A DNA stretch of 64,000 nt from Lithodes maja (lineage: Eukaryota; Arthropoda; Malacostraca; Decapoda; Lithodidae): the NCBI GenBank assembly GCA_037953745.1, contig JBAKBP010004303.1, positions 1-64,000 on the forward strand, in the 5' to 3' direction. Under the pieces are notes generated by a model. The model was given only the letters and a program-made list of their open reading frames with translations. It had not been told where the DNA came from and searched no databases. A program made the translations under genes and the position numbers. Within the stretch, counting starts at the first letter, position 1; each line of letters starts with the position of its first letter. Shown piece by piece: positions 32,122-44,022 of the stretch.

Positions 32122-32645
32122 TAACTAAGTGAAAGTGACACATGACATAATATTAGATGGCCAAAGTATAATAAACACCTGTGATAACGAATAATCAGTG
32201 CCTAATATAACAATAACCTACCTCAATTACTAATAAAATGTACCGTATCAAGTGAAAATGAGCATTATCAGTGAAAGTGACACTCTCTCAAGCATATTTA
32301 CCAAAGTGAAAGTGACACACGAACTAATATTAGATGGCCAAAGTATAATAAACACCTGTGATAACGAATAATCAGTGCCTAATATAACAATAACCTACCT
32401 CAATTACTAATAAAATGTACCGTATCAAGTGAAAATGAGCATTATCAGTGACAGTGACACTCTCTAAAGCATATTTGTCAAAGTGAAAGTGACACAAGAC
32501 CTAAGATTTGATGGCCAAAGTATAATAAACACCTGTGATAACGAATAATCAGTGCCTAATATAACAATAACCTACCTCAATTACTCATAAAAACTACGGT
32601 ATCGAGTGAAAATGTGAAATATTAGTGAAAATGATAGCCTAATAC
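32122..32645 (+). repeat. Three ~178-bp tandem repeats in piggyBac 3' region
   Basis: The block with GATGGCCAAAGTATAATAA occurs at about 32156, 32331 and 32509. Units start with AGTGAAAGTGACAC. They lie between the transposase and the right TIR, where subterminal repeats could bind transposase. Confidence 0.85.
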
Positions 32646-33017
32646 ACATATTTTATATAATTGGACTACAAATAACTATAATAACATCACTATCAATACA
32701 TAAAATCGCCTCCGGGAGGTAAAAAGTTTGGCGCGACGAGCCGCGGCCTGGGCCAAGGCGACGCATCCGAACGCGGGATGATTTTCACGCATAAAAATCA
32801 CTCCACTTCCCGCGCTCACCATTATGCAATCACTTGGGCTAGAGACCTCTACTCAACGGCATTCTACACATGAAGGTTTGTGCTACATTTTTCTGTTTTT
32901 TTTATAACTTTGTGTAATGTATTTCAGGAGTAACATGTGAGTCAACTTGTACCAAAATTCCTGAAAACCCCCGGACACAGAGTACAGTTACGATATTCCC
33001 TAGCCGGGGTCGGAGGG
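32646..33017 (+). other. piggyBac 3' end with right TIR
   Basis: Contains a GC-rich island (32700-32820) with an inverted pair around TGATTTTCACGCATAAAAATCA, and ends in the TIR at 33004-33017. Confidence 0.6.
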
Positions 33018-33021
33018 TTAA

Positions 33022-33619
33022 TGTCTACTCCTTGGGTGAGAGCAACGTTTTTCTTGTAGAGTGATGATTCTGAATATGAAGAGCAGAAACCAAAGCTGAA
33101 GAGTAAGTCTATCAAGTGGCGATGTCCATATTTCTGGTCCAAAGTTACACACAGACCAACTTGCAGAGGACAGAGGAATGCTCTTGGACAAGTGGAGCTC
33201 ATTATGGCTTGGCCAATAGATGCACATCGAAGGTCTGCTCTTTTGCTCTTGATGATTGTCTGTAACAGTAGAGACAGGGCAGGGGTCAAAGTGGAGAGAT
33301 TGTGTTCGAGCGATTTTATATCAGAGGCGTCTGGATATACAGTACATTGTTGTGTTTTTCGGCATTCTTTATTTCATTCCTGATATAGGTGCCGACAACT
33401 TTGATCAACGAATCCATGTCATCGGGGTTGTCCTTCATTTTTGAGTGCGCATCCTGAATCAACTGCTTCACATTAGATGTGAGTGACAATCAGTGGTTGC
33501 TTTTTCGTTGAAGTTATCGATACTCTGTTCCCATAATGTGCATAGAGTTGCCTTTGCAAAGACTTTTTGGAATAAACCTCTCCACTGGTTGCATGGCTTT
33601 CCATGATTTCATAGAGTTC
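33022..33619 (-). pseudogene. Relic gene, segment between piggyBac and hAT
   Basis: Minus-strand text with at least two frameshifts. It begins after the hAT target with 'DELYEIMESHATSGEVYSKKSLQRQLYAHYG', continues with 'TSNVKQLIQDAHSKMKDNPDDMDSL' and ends with 'RHLIDLLFSFGFCSSYSESSLYKKNVALTQGVDI' at the piggyBac TTAA. The text joins to segments on both sides once the transposons are removed. No domain is recognised in this part. Confidence 0.6.
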
Positions 33620-33627
33620 ATCTAGAG

Positions 33628-34484
33628 CAGTGGTTCCCAAACTGGGGGCCATGGCCCCCTGGGGGGCCATATAACAAAATGTAGGGGGCCATAAGCTGAG
33701 GCTATGTACAGATGAAACCATACGGTTTGAGTCGGTAGCCAGCCAGTGGAGTGAACTCACAGGTTCAGTACAAGGTTAGTGCAATGCCTCGCTGCCAGAC
33801 ACATGAGTAATATGTCCCAAAATGTATTCTGTGGAAATATCTTTTTATATCTGATTCTCTGCTCTTGACATCAAACAAAACATGGAGATGTATTAGGGTA
33901 GTAGACAATTTTCACTCAACATAATTCTAAGGATTCCTAAGCCATGGATACTGTATGAGAACCTGGTCTTGAATCTTGAGTATCAGCAAGGGTGTTAAAA
34001 TTGTTCATACTTCATAGTTAACCACACATTCACAATTGCAACATCAATCACTGTGTGCCTCCCTACATAATCAGTTTGAGCCTACTTTAATGGTAAGTAA
34101 GCTCTGCATCATGATGTATATTAACATGAAGTGAAATAATATCTGATGCATTTTTTCACAATCTATTTAACTTGTTTTTCAAAACAGCTCAGTAATGTTA
34201 CTTATCGGTGTTTATTCAACACATGGGTATGGTAGCTCAATCATGTATACGTGTGTAGCAAAAGAATTGTGTGATATAGGGAAACCTCACAACCATCAGC
34301 TGTTTATGCTGTCAAGTGTTTGTTTTTGGATGTGGGAAGTAATTTCCAAGATATTGATCTACTTTTTGTTCCATTCTGCAATACTCAATGTTTTCATGAA
34401 CAATTCGCAAGGGCGGGAGATTTTAAATACCTTGGGTGTTAATAGTGTTTTTTCTTTGTGCATTACAGGTACAGACTGCAAGTA
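33628..34484 (+). other. hAT 5' region
   Basis: About 860 bp of non-coding DNA, ending in a strong 3' splice site pattern (TTTTTTCTTTGTGCATTACAG at about 34448-34468) just before the ATG, so the 5' UTR probably has an intron. The first ~60 bp (GGGGGCCATGGCCCCC) form a strong hairpin. Confidence 0.5.
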
Positions 34485-36323
34485 ATGGCTTCTAACAAGA
34501 AACGCAACTATGTTGACAGTTATCTGGATTTTGGATTTACAAGCATTACAGATAAAGGTGTAGTGAAGCCTCAGTGTGTGATTTGTCACAAAATCACACC
34601 TGAATCACTAAGGCCCAGTAAGCTTAAATTACACCTGGAAACCAAGCATCCTCAATATGCTGGCAAAGATCGTTCTTTCTTTAGTCGACAAGAATTAAAC
34701 ATGAAGAGACAACGTCTAGATGCCAGTGGCTCCATTCATCAACAAATCATCAGCGGCGGATCCCCAGATCGACCGTGGTGATTGTCACCTAAACATCTAC
34801 AAAACAAACAAAATGCTGCAGTAGTAGAGGCATCATTTCTTGTATCCCTTGAAATAGCAAAGCAAAAGAAACCCCACACAATCGGGGAGGAGTTAATTTT
34901 GCCATGGACCAAAATGATGGTCAAGCTTGTTTTAGGTGAGAAAAATGCTGACAAGCTGAATGCTATTTCTCTCTCAAATAATACAGTGCAACGCCGAATC
35001 TCTCAAATATCTGATGACATCAAAGAGCAGGTGATACAGGAAATTAAAGGGGCTGGATTATTCAGTATTCAACTCGACGAGTCCACTGACGTCCAGTCCT
35101 GCTCACAACTCATGGCTTTTGTAAGGTATGTTCATGATGAGGATCTGAAGGAAGAATTCTTATTTTGTGAACCTCTTGAGCAATCTACCAAAGGTGAAGA
35201 CATAATGCAGAAACTTACAGAATTCTTTGAAGCTGAAGGACTTGACTGGGGAAATCTCTGTGGGATATGCACAGATGGGGCTCCAGCCATGTTGGGTTCT
35301 CAGTCAGGTTTCGTTACAAGAGTTAAGCAAAAAGCACCAAATGCTATCTCTCTTCACTGCATGATCCACAGGCAAGCACTTGCATCTAAAACACTACCTT
35401 CAGAATTACTGGACACTCTGAATACCATTATAAAGACCGTTAACTTTGTAAAAGGTAGTGCTCTTAACACACGCCTTTTTAAGAAACTCTGCCAAGATAT
35501 GGATGCCGCTCATGAAACCCTCCTTTTTAATACAGCAGTTCGCTTGCTATCCAAAGGAAATGTAGTTCAGCGTGTTTTTGAGCTCAGAGAAGAGATTAAC
35601 CTCTTTCTCAGGATACAGAACAAGCAAGATTTGCTGTCAGCATGGTCTACAGATGGCTTCGAAATACGGCTAGCCTACCTTGTTGACATATTTAAACAAT
35701 TGAACACACTCAACCTGGAACTACAAGGGAAAGGGAGCTTGATAATCGATTTTGTGGACAAAATCAAAGCTTTCATTCGTAAGATGGAGAATTGGAGGCG
35801 CAAAGTTGGACTGGGAAACTTGGCAATGTTGGAAACTGTGTCAGAAATCGCAGAGGATTGTGGTGCTGCTACACAGAACTTGATTACCCAACATCTTGAG
35901 GCTTTGGAAGAGGAATTTAAAAGGTACTTCCCAGATATTCAAAGCCAAACCTCTCAGCTAGTAAGGTTCCCCTTCACTGCTCCAGTGACATGCATACCTG
36001 ATGACAATGATGATGGTCAAACTGAGCTGTTGGCACTTCAGGAAGATTCTGGAGCAAAGATGAAGTTTGAAATTGAATCTCTCTCAATATTTTGGTCATC
36101 AGTGGCAGTTTCATACCCAAACTTATGTGACTTAGCTTTTCGCCACCTCCTACCATTTTCATCAACTTATTCCTGTGAGGCTGCATTCTCTCAACTACTC
36201 CAAATTAAGACAAAATATCGGAACAGACTTGAGGTGAAGCATGACCTACGGTGTGCTTTAAGTGAAACAAAACCAAGAATCAAGAAGCTGGTTGATAATC
36301 TGCAACATCGCCCTTCACACTGA
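34485..36323 (+). pseudogene. hAT transposase, ZBED/SCAND3-like, one in-frame TGA
   Basis: ATG 34485 opens a 612-residue frame interrupted only by TGA at 34779-34781 (codon 99). A BED zinc finger is at residues ~31-55 (C31, C34, H50, H55). Then the hAT RNase H-like core: QLDESTDVQSC (first Asp), ICTDGAPAMLG (second Asp), a long helical insertion domain, and the C-terminal block (LPFSSTYSCEAAFSQL) that normally holds the last acidic residue and the dimer interface. Relatives are ZBED5/ZMYM-type and SCAND3-like transposases. The text near the stop (SGGSPDRPW) has no counterpart I can place, so a small insertion may have brought the stop in. Confidence 0.88.
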
Positions 36324-36701
36324 GTGGAATGGGGATTCAAGTGAAGGAAATGTTTTTCTTTATATTGCTAAAACAGCCTTTTGGAAATTTAACGATATTA
36401 AATTACTCGTTAGGTATGGACATTCTTTTATATACATTACATTACTTGTTTAGTATAATTTTAATAATTATATGTGATTCAACAAAGGATAAATGCAAAT
36501 TTCATTAGTTAATACTGAACAAAAGAAAAATAACATTTGGCATGAATAAAATTACATGTATTGCTAGAGTGGTTTATATTTGGACCTAATGATTGTAGGA
36601 CTGTAGACAATGATTGTAGTCACGGGTTATGGGTGGGGGGCCATGGATAAGGATCATGTATGAAAAGTGGGTAACGACCTGAAAAAGTTTGGGAACCACT
36701 G
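36324..36701 (+). other. hAT 3' region and right TIR
   Basis: AT-rich non-coding DNA. Near the end GGGTGGGGGGCCATGG at about 36629 mirrors the GGGGGCCATGG block near the left TIR (inverted subterminal repeat). Confidence 0.6.
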
Positions 36702-36709
36702 ATCTAGAG

Positions 36710-36836
36710 TGACAGTTTCATCATCATTGTTTTCCAGATATTCAATAACGTGCATGAAAGACGATCTCTTCATTTCATCGATGGTACCAGAAGGACGTCC
36801 TCGTTTCCGAGGTGGTGCTCCATCCTTGTTTGTAGG
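36710..36836 (-). pseudogene. Relic gene, N-terminal segment cut by the second LTR element
   Basis: Minus-strand text 'GAPPRKRGRPSGTIDEMKRSSF' and 'IEYLENNDDETVTL', which joins in frame to 'DELYEIMESHA' beyond the hAT element when one 8-bp duplication is removed. KRGRPSG resembles an AT-hook or basic nuclear signal. The segment stops at 36836, where the LTR begins; the remaining 5' part is not seen in this window. Confidence 0.6.
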
Positions 36837-38321
36837 TAAAATGCCCCAGAACAAGAAGCCCACCACAGAAGCCACGAGCGAACACCGCACAGAAACACCC
36901 GGAAGAAAGGTCCACAGAACGAAAGGACCAGCTGACCGAGCCAGCCAATTCAGACAGGCCCAAGCCCGCAGGGCTAAACAGCTTTTGGCTGCACCCAGTT
37001 TTCCTTTTTCTAAACTGACCATTTTTCCACACCTCACGTACACTAACCCCCTCGTGTCCTACACTCCTAACTACAAAGATGATGAACAGGAATATACATT
37101 CATATTAAAAACAACCATGCCCTGTCCCGACGTTGAGCCAATGCCAACACATCAGACAGCCATAATATTTATGTATGTTCTTACATCCGAGAAGTAGATT
37201 TTATATATATCTTAGAAGTTAAAACACCCACGTTTGTTCCTAGACCTCTTATATCATTTTCCATGACTAGTACAGATATATGTAACCCGTGCCCAGTCGC
37301 CCCTTGCATTTGTTCCTCTAGTAACGAAGTCTATAATATTAACTGCCACCAGCATTGATACGACATGGCGGCACTGTCCTTGCTACAAAGATGATGAACA
37401 GGAATATACATTCATATTAAAAACAACCATGCCCTGTCCCGACGTTGAGCCAATGCCAACACATCAGACAGCCATAATATTTATGTATGTTCTTACATCC
37501 GAGAAGTAGATTTTATATATATTTTAGAAGTTAAAACACCCACGATTGTCCCTAGACCTCTTCTATCATTTTCCATGACGAGTATAGATATATGTAACCC
37601 GTGCTCAGTCGCCCCTTGCATTGTTCCTCTAGTAACTAAGTCTATAATATTAACTGCCACCAGCATTGATACGACATAGCGGCACTGTCCTTGCTACAAA
37701 GATGATGAACAGGAATATACATTCATATTAAAAACAACCATGCCCTGTCCCGACGTTGAGCCAATGCCAACACATCAGACAGCCATAATTATATCTATGT
37801 ATGTTCTTGCATCCGAGAAGTAGATGTTATATATTTTAGAAGTTAAAACACCCACGATTGTCCCTAGACCTCTTATATCATTTTCCATGACTAGTATAGA
37901 TATATGTAACCCGTGCTCAGTCGCCCCTTGCATTGTTCCTCTAGTAACTAAGTATTAATATTAACATTCCCTAACATCTTGTCTTGCCAGACTAAGCTTT
38001 ATGAAGACCCATCGCCCCATAAATCTATGTATGCAATCCTTAGGTTAAGTATTTTTATCCGCCATTGTGTTCACCTTTTTCCATTTACTTTCCACAATTG
38101 TCATACGTCTTCCCCTTGCCTCCTTCGTATCCACAGCCCACACTACGCCAATTTACTTCGTGTCTTACACCTCTTACCCCAACCAGAGATTGTATAAGAT
38201 AACCTGGTTACCAGTATCTGTCATAAGTACCCCGAAACAATAACTAAGTACCCCTACGAACTGCCGCTTTTGTTGGTATTTATATTTATATTTAATAGAA
38301 AACGCAGTTCCCAGGACCAAC
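36837..38321 (+). repeat. 5' LTR of second element, 3' part deleted
   Basis: Starts TAAAATGCCCC as in the other copies and has three tandem units (37071, 37383, 37694). It stops near 38321 within ...CCCAGGACCAAC and passes directly into gag sequence, with AAC as microhomology. The missing part removes the LTR end, primer site and first half of gag. Confidence 0.88.
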
Positions 38322-39645
38322 CTCTTCCCCCACCAACCCGCCGCAGTCCCCCCAACAAATCCCGTTTCTTAACTCGCTCACCTCTCACCACCCTGACCCT
38401 CCCACACACACCGTTAATCCTCCCCTCACACGTGACGACCTAGGGACCCAACTATGTTCCCCCCCTTCCCCCAGAAATACTCAGCTATTCCCCCACCAAC
38501 AAAATCTCCCTTGTGACGGTTTTCCGTCAGTAGCTCCCTTCCACCCCCCCACAATTCACACCCCTAATAAACTTCAAAACCCCACACTTGACTCACCCCC
38601 TCATGACAGACAAACCCACCAACCCCAGATAACCTCTAACCAAACCGTCACTGCCACCGACACACCCCACCCCTCTGATCCTCCCACACGCGCCGTTAAT
38701 CCTCCCCTCACGCGTGACGACCTAGGGACCCAACCATGTTCCCCCCCTTCCCCCAGAAATACTCCGCTATTCCCCCACCAACAAAATCTCCCTTGTGACA
38801 GTTTTCCGTCAGTAGCTCCCTTCCACCCCCCCACAATTCACACCCCTAATAAACTTCAGAACCCCACACTTGACTCACCCCCTCATGACAGACAAACTCA
38901 CCAACCCCAGATAACCTCTAAGCAAACCGTTACTGCCACCGACACACCCCACCACTCTGATCCTCCCACACGCGCCGTTAATCCCCCCCTCACGCGTGAC
39001 TCCCACCAAAGTGATTTCCCCCCCCTCATGCGTACCGAACACCTGCTCACCAGTCGGTCCCCCACCATCATGAGCCCAGCTGAACTTTCAACCTCCCCCT
39101 CTTCACCGTTACCCCACCCGCCCCAAATTCCCCCCCCAAAGATCCCGCTCGACGAAATACCACTCCCATCCCAATCCAACTACAAAACCTTTTCCACCTT
39201 GGCTAAACCCCAAAATACTCTCTCTCTCGCCCCAAACAACATAATCAACCTCTCAACTTCAACCACTCCTCGAAATCCCATCCATGTCTCTCCCGGAAAT
39301 AAAATCAGTCTAAATTCAACCCCTCTCAAACCACAACCCTGCCTGCCCAGACCCCCCCCACCATCTCTCTATCAAATCTCCACACACCAAACTTCCAAAC
39401 CACCCGATCATAGTAAACACTCAACCTTCAGCCTTACTCACCCTTCCCCAAACCCCACTCACGACCACAACTCTCTACACAATTCAACCCCTCCCCAGCA
39501 CCAACCTCTTCCGCAACAACAACCCCGAGTCGACCTGCCCGTTTCATCTTTAAAACCCCCCTATCACTACCCCCGACCGAAACCACTTAGACCCCCCCTC
39601 CAAAACTGTCCCCGGGCCAGCTCGCCCCCAGACCCACATTCCTAA
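38322..39645 (+). pseudogene. gag: Gag fragment of second element, Pro-rich tail only
   Basis: Matches 8897-10217 of the first element and ends at the same stop context (PDPHS). It carries the 94-codon repeats (about 38488 and 38770). The capsid-like N-terminus and start codon are gone, so no protein is expected. It is inactive because of the internal deletion. Confidence 0.8.
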
Positions 39646-40312
39646 CGACACGAACTAACGGTATATCCACCCCGCCCTTCCAAAGTGAAAGTGAACCACC
39701 ACCCCCTATTACCAGACCGTCACCCAGACTAACGGCGACCCTAAATACCCCCCCCCCCCCCCCCTGATGATGATGAGGATATTATTGTACTAAATTGTTT
39801 TGAATGTTTTCAATTCCTAAGCGATTGGGCATGATTCTATAAATTTACATGTTTTCCATATACTGTATATATTATTTTTTTTGTCCCTTAGTCATACTAC
39901 TTTTCTTGTTAACCTACATTTTTCTGACTATCTTTTAAATTTGCTTTATACATTGTTAAACACTTTACCTTTTCTTAATTTCCTGTTCTTAATTATCTGC
40001 CCTTTCTTAAATTTACATGTTTTACATATACTGTATATATTATTTTTTTTTTTCCTTAGTCATACTATTCTTGTTACCTACATTTTTCTGACTATCTTTT
40101 AAATTTGCTTTATACATTGTTAAACACTTTACCTTTTCTTAATTTCCGGTGTTCTTAATTATCTGTCCTTACTTAAATTTACATGTTTTCCATATACTGT
40201 ATATATATATATTTTTTTTCCCTTAGTCATACTACTTTTCTTGTTAACCTACATTTTTCTGACTATGCTTCTTTTTACTTCACCCTTGAGGCTCGAGGAC
40301 GAGCCTATAATG
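39646..40312 (+). other. Non-coding 3' internal part of second element
   Basis: C run (39748-39764), (GAT)n and three ~165-bp units with CATGTTTTCCATATACTG type cores (39848, 40016, 40186). The first element has two such units. Confidence 0.7.
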
Positions 40313-40325
40313 AAGGAGAGGGAAG
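40313..40325 (+). other. Polypurine tract of second element
   Basis: AAGGAGAGGGAAG directly before the LTR, same as at 10713-10725. Confidence 0.85.
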
Positions 40326-43300
40326 TAAAATGCCCCAGAACAAGAAGCCCACCACAGAAGCCACGAGCGAACACCGCACAGAAACACCCGGAAGAAAGGT
40401 CCACAGAACGAAAGGACCAGCTGACCGAGCCAGCCAATTCAGACAGGCCCAAGCCCGCAGGGCTAAACAGCTTTTGGCTGCACCCAGTTTTCCTTTTTCT
40501 AAACTGACCATTTTTCCACACCTCACGTACACTAACCCCCTCGTGTCCTACACTCCTAACTACAAAGATGATGAACAGGAATATACATTCATATTAAAAA
40601 CAACCATGCCCTGTCCCGACGTTGAGCCAATGCCAACACATCAGACAGCCATAATATTTATGTATGTTCTTACATCCGAGAAGTAGATTTTATATATATC
40701 TTAGAAGTTAAAACACCCACGTTTGTTCCTAGACCTCTTATATCATTTTCCATGACTAGTACAGATATATGTAACCCGTGCCCACTGCCCAGTCGCCCCT
40801 TGCATTTGTTCCTCTAGTAACGAAGTCTATAATATTAACTGCCACCAGCATTGATACGACATGGCGGCACTGTCCTTGCTACAAAGATGATGAACAGGAA
40901 TATACATTCATATTAAAAACAACCATGCCCTGTCCCGACGTTGAGCCAATGCCAACACATCAGACAGCCATAATATTTATGTATGTTCTTACATCCGAGA
41001 AGTAGATTTTATATATATTTTAGAAGTTAAAACACCCACGATTGTCCCTAGACCTCTTCTATCATTTTCCATGACGAGTATAGATATATGTAACCCGTGC
41101 TCAGTCGCCCCTTGCATTGTTCCTCTAGTAACTAAGTCTATAATATTAACTGCCACCAGCATTGATACGACATAGCGGCACTGTCCTTGCTACAAAGATG
41201 ATGAACAGGAATATACATTCATATTAAAAACAACCATGCCCTGTCCCGACGTTGAGCCAATGCCAACACATCAGACAGCCATAATTATATCTATGTATGT
41301 TCTTGCATCCGAGAAGTAGATGTTATATATTTTAGAAGTTAAAACACCCACGATTGTCCCTAGACCTCTTATATCATTTTCCATGACTAGTATAGATATA
41401 TGTAACCCGTGCTCAGTCGCCCCTTGCATTGTTCCTCTAGTAACTAAGTATTAATATTAACATTCCCTAACATCTTGTCTTGCCAGACTAAGCTTTATGA
41501 AGACCCATCGCCCCATAAATCTATGTATGCAATCCTTAGGTTAAGTATTTTTATCCGCCATTGTGTTCACCTTTTTCCATTTACTTTCCACAATTGTCAT
41601 ACGTCTTCCCCTTGCCTCCTTCGTATCCACAGCCCACACTACGCCAATTTACTTCGTGTCTTACACCTCTTACCCCAACCAGAGATTGTATAAGATAACC
41701 TGGTTACCAGTATCTGTCATAAGTACCCCGAAACAATAACTAAGTACCCCTACGAACTGCCGCTTTTGTTGGTATTTATATTTATATTTAATAGAAAACG
41801 CAGTTCCCAGGACCAACTAATAGTATCCATAACCCTCGGACTGATCACATAACTCTATCTTTTCCAGACTCATATACCACCCCATAGTTGCATTCCCCGG
41901 TAGCATATTTTGGCTAACGTATTCTACTGCCTTTTCAAACTTTCCATATCAAGTGTAGCCTAATGCCACCCCCACGCCCAGGGACCTTAGGGGCAAAATT
42001 TCCCTGTAGCCCTTGAACTCTCCCCCCCTCTCAGTAAGAATTCCCGCGCTTCTCGACTCTTGTCCGACCTAGCCTCTCTCTCATACCTCTTGAAGATCCT
42101 TGAATTGTCCGTTGCTAACGCTCTCCAACCTTTTATATATATACTCCTATCCAGCCTACCTTCACTTAGTAGGCCAGAACAACATTAGAACTTTACTAGC
42201 CCCTTGCATGCCATCTATTCTCTTACAACACATTCACAACCCTGCACCCAATGGTCGTCGGTGCGAGGCTAGCCGCCCCGCCAGTTACTAACTTCTATTG
42301 CCATACTTCCAGATAAATGTGGCAGAGTTAGCAACCCAGTCTCCACCACATCCAGCAAACTCTACAATTAACAACCAGCCGAGTAAAACCAGCTAGCTAA
42401 GGCACCTTCGGTTTTGGTATTAAAGACACCCACATCTGTCTCATACACAGAGGGTTATTATAAACACTGGTGATATGGCAAGCCCCTAGCCACAGCCGCC
42501 GGACGACGATCACAGAGAGAGTGCGCCCAGCTCCCCCTTTTGGCCCACCCGAGGAGGGAGACCCCCACCCCCGCGGAGGTATACCTGGCCCCTGTTTTGA
42601 CTTTCGAGTCATTGCCAGGTAGCACAGGAATTCTTCCTATCAATGAACTAACCATGAATGACTAACACCTTTACTAACCTCTATTAACTCACAATAAACC
42701 ATTTACCTTTCTTGCATGCTCTGATCACTAAATTAGCACCTCAGATATACCATAGAATGAAGATTGAACAATCTAGAGAGACGTTCCTATCACAGCTGTC
42801 CCCATCCTCCTCGCAAAGTAGATCCAGTCTCTCTCCCCTAAATACGTCCAGTATAGCCAAAATAGTACCTCTTACTAAGGCTCAGTTATATGAAATATAA
42901 AGGCTTTCCTATAGCCCTGTGCCACAACAGTAAATACCATCTTACCTAGTCTCCATTTCTATTGAGAGCTCAATTAAGTTCATAAGACTCTAGATCCCTA
43001 CTGTCTACAGGGTCCAGAACCGAGCCTATAAATCTAACTCCCGCCCCCAGTCAAATCAGTTGAAAGCTAGACACCAACCAGGGGTCACTACCCTGCAGTT
43101 AACCTCTAGCTCTGCCCTTGTGTTGTTCCGGAGTGAGATCCCAGAACCGGCAGACTCCGTGGCAGATTTGGATGGAAGGACCTGCCCACGTATTTAAGAA
43201 CTTCACACATATGGACACCCTGGACGGCCGCGGAACCAGTCGTTAGCCCCCAACATCATGGACGCAAGATAACCAGGACCAGACCCATCAGATACTACCC

Positions 43301-44012
43301 AAGATTCTCTTTAGCAGTACTACATCTTACTGTGCTGTTTAGAGATTTCACTAATTAAATATTTCTACGAAGTGGCTAAGACCTTGCCCAGTGTAATACA
43401 GACTTAACCATTCCATTTGGGACGTACTAAGCGATCAGTGCTCATTAATTAACAGGCGACCTTGACTCTCGTAATTACCTTATTCAGATATTAAAACTCT
43501 AGTGATATCTAACGTTCGCCCACTGATTTGCGTTCTATGTATTTCTGAAACAAGGATATAAAACTTAGATCAGTACCCCTCTGAGGTTACAATAGAATTC
43601 CCGTGCTCTAAAATACGCGTGTCTAATCTAGTCTGTGAACTACTACTTGTGCACCAGAGCTACCAGTAATAAATCTAACAGTGAATAGGAATCTACAAGT
43701 AACATTGATGGTCTTCGGTATATAAACCTGTTAAATCAAAGCCAGTGATCAGAAGATTAATACCTGAACGTTGGAAGTGGGAGACTAGGCTCCATCCAGA
43801 TCCACTTATGCTAGTGTTGTTCCATTCTATTATATTGTCTTACACAAGTATTCTGCAGTGGTATTTAATAAACGTGATCGTGTAACTTGCTACCGTGTGT
43901 TTCTTTGTGTTCTCTATTCCTCATATCTTGTATTGTGCATGCAGCCTTCTATACCCAGTCAATTAGAACTCACATTACCCAAGTTAAACCTGTAGAAAAA
44001 CAGGGCATAACA
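40326..44012 (+). repeat. Full LTR of second element, three internal units
   Basis: 3,687 bp, longer than the 3,379-bp LTRs of the first element by one extra tandem unit (units at 40560, 40879, 41190). It ends GGGCATAACA like the others. TATATAAA is followed by AATAAA at 43867-43872. Unlike a normal 3' LTR it is followed by T and TGGTGGCAG, the beginning of an internal region, rather than by host DNA. Confidence 0.9.
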
Positions 44013-44013
44013 T

Positions 44014-44022
44014 TGGTGGCAG
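44014..44022 (+). other. Truncated primer binding site
   Basis: TGGTGGCAG, exact complement of the tRNA-Leu 3' end, follows the LTR and stops where the SINE unit begins. Confidence 0.6.

Larger units (their letters stand above)
28811..33017 (+). mobile_element. Complete piggyBac element
   Basis: TTAA flanks both ends (28807-28810, 33018-33021). TIRs are CCCTTCGACCCCGG on the left and CCGGGGTCGGAGGG on the right, 13 of 14 pairing. Length 4,207 bp. It carries a transposase with the full DDD set, long subterminal repeats on both sides, and lies inside the reading frame of the minus-strand relic gene. Confidence 0.93.
33628..36701 (+). mobile_element. Complete hAT element
   Basis: TIRs CAGTGGTTCCCAAACT at the left and AGTTTGGGAACCACTG at the right pair over 16 bp. 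ATCTAGAG, an 8-bp target duplication, lies at 33620-33627 and 36702-36709. Length 3,074 bp. These are the hallmarks of hAT. It carries one transposase frame with a single stop and sits in the minus-strand relic gene. Confidence 0.95.
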
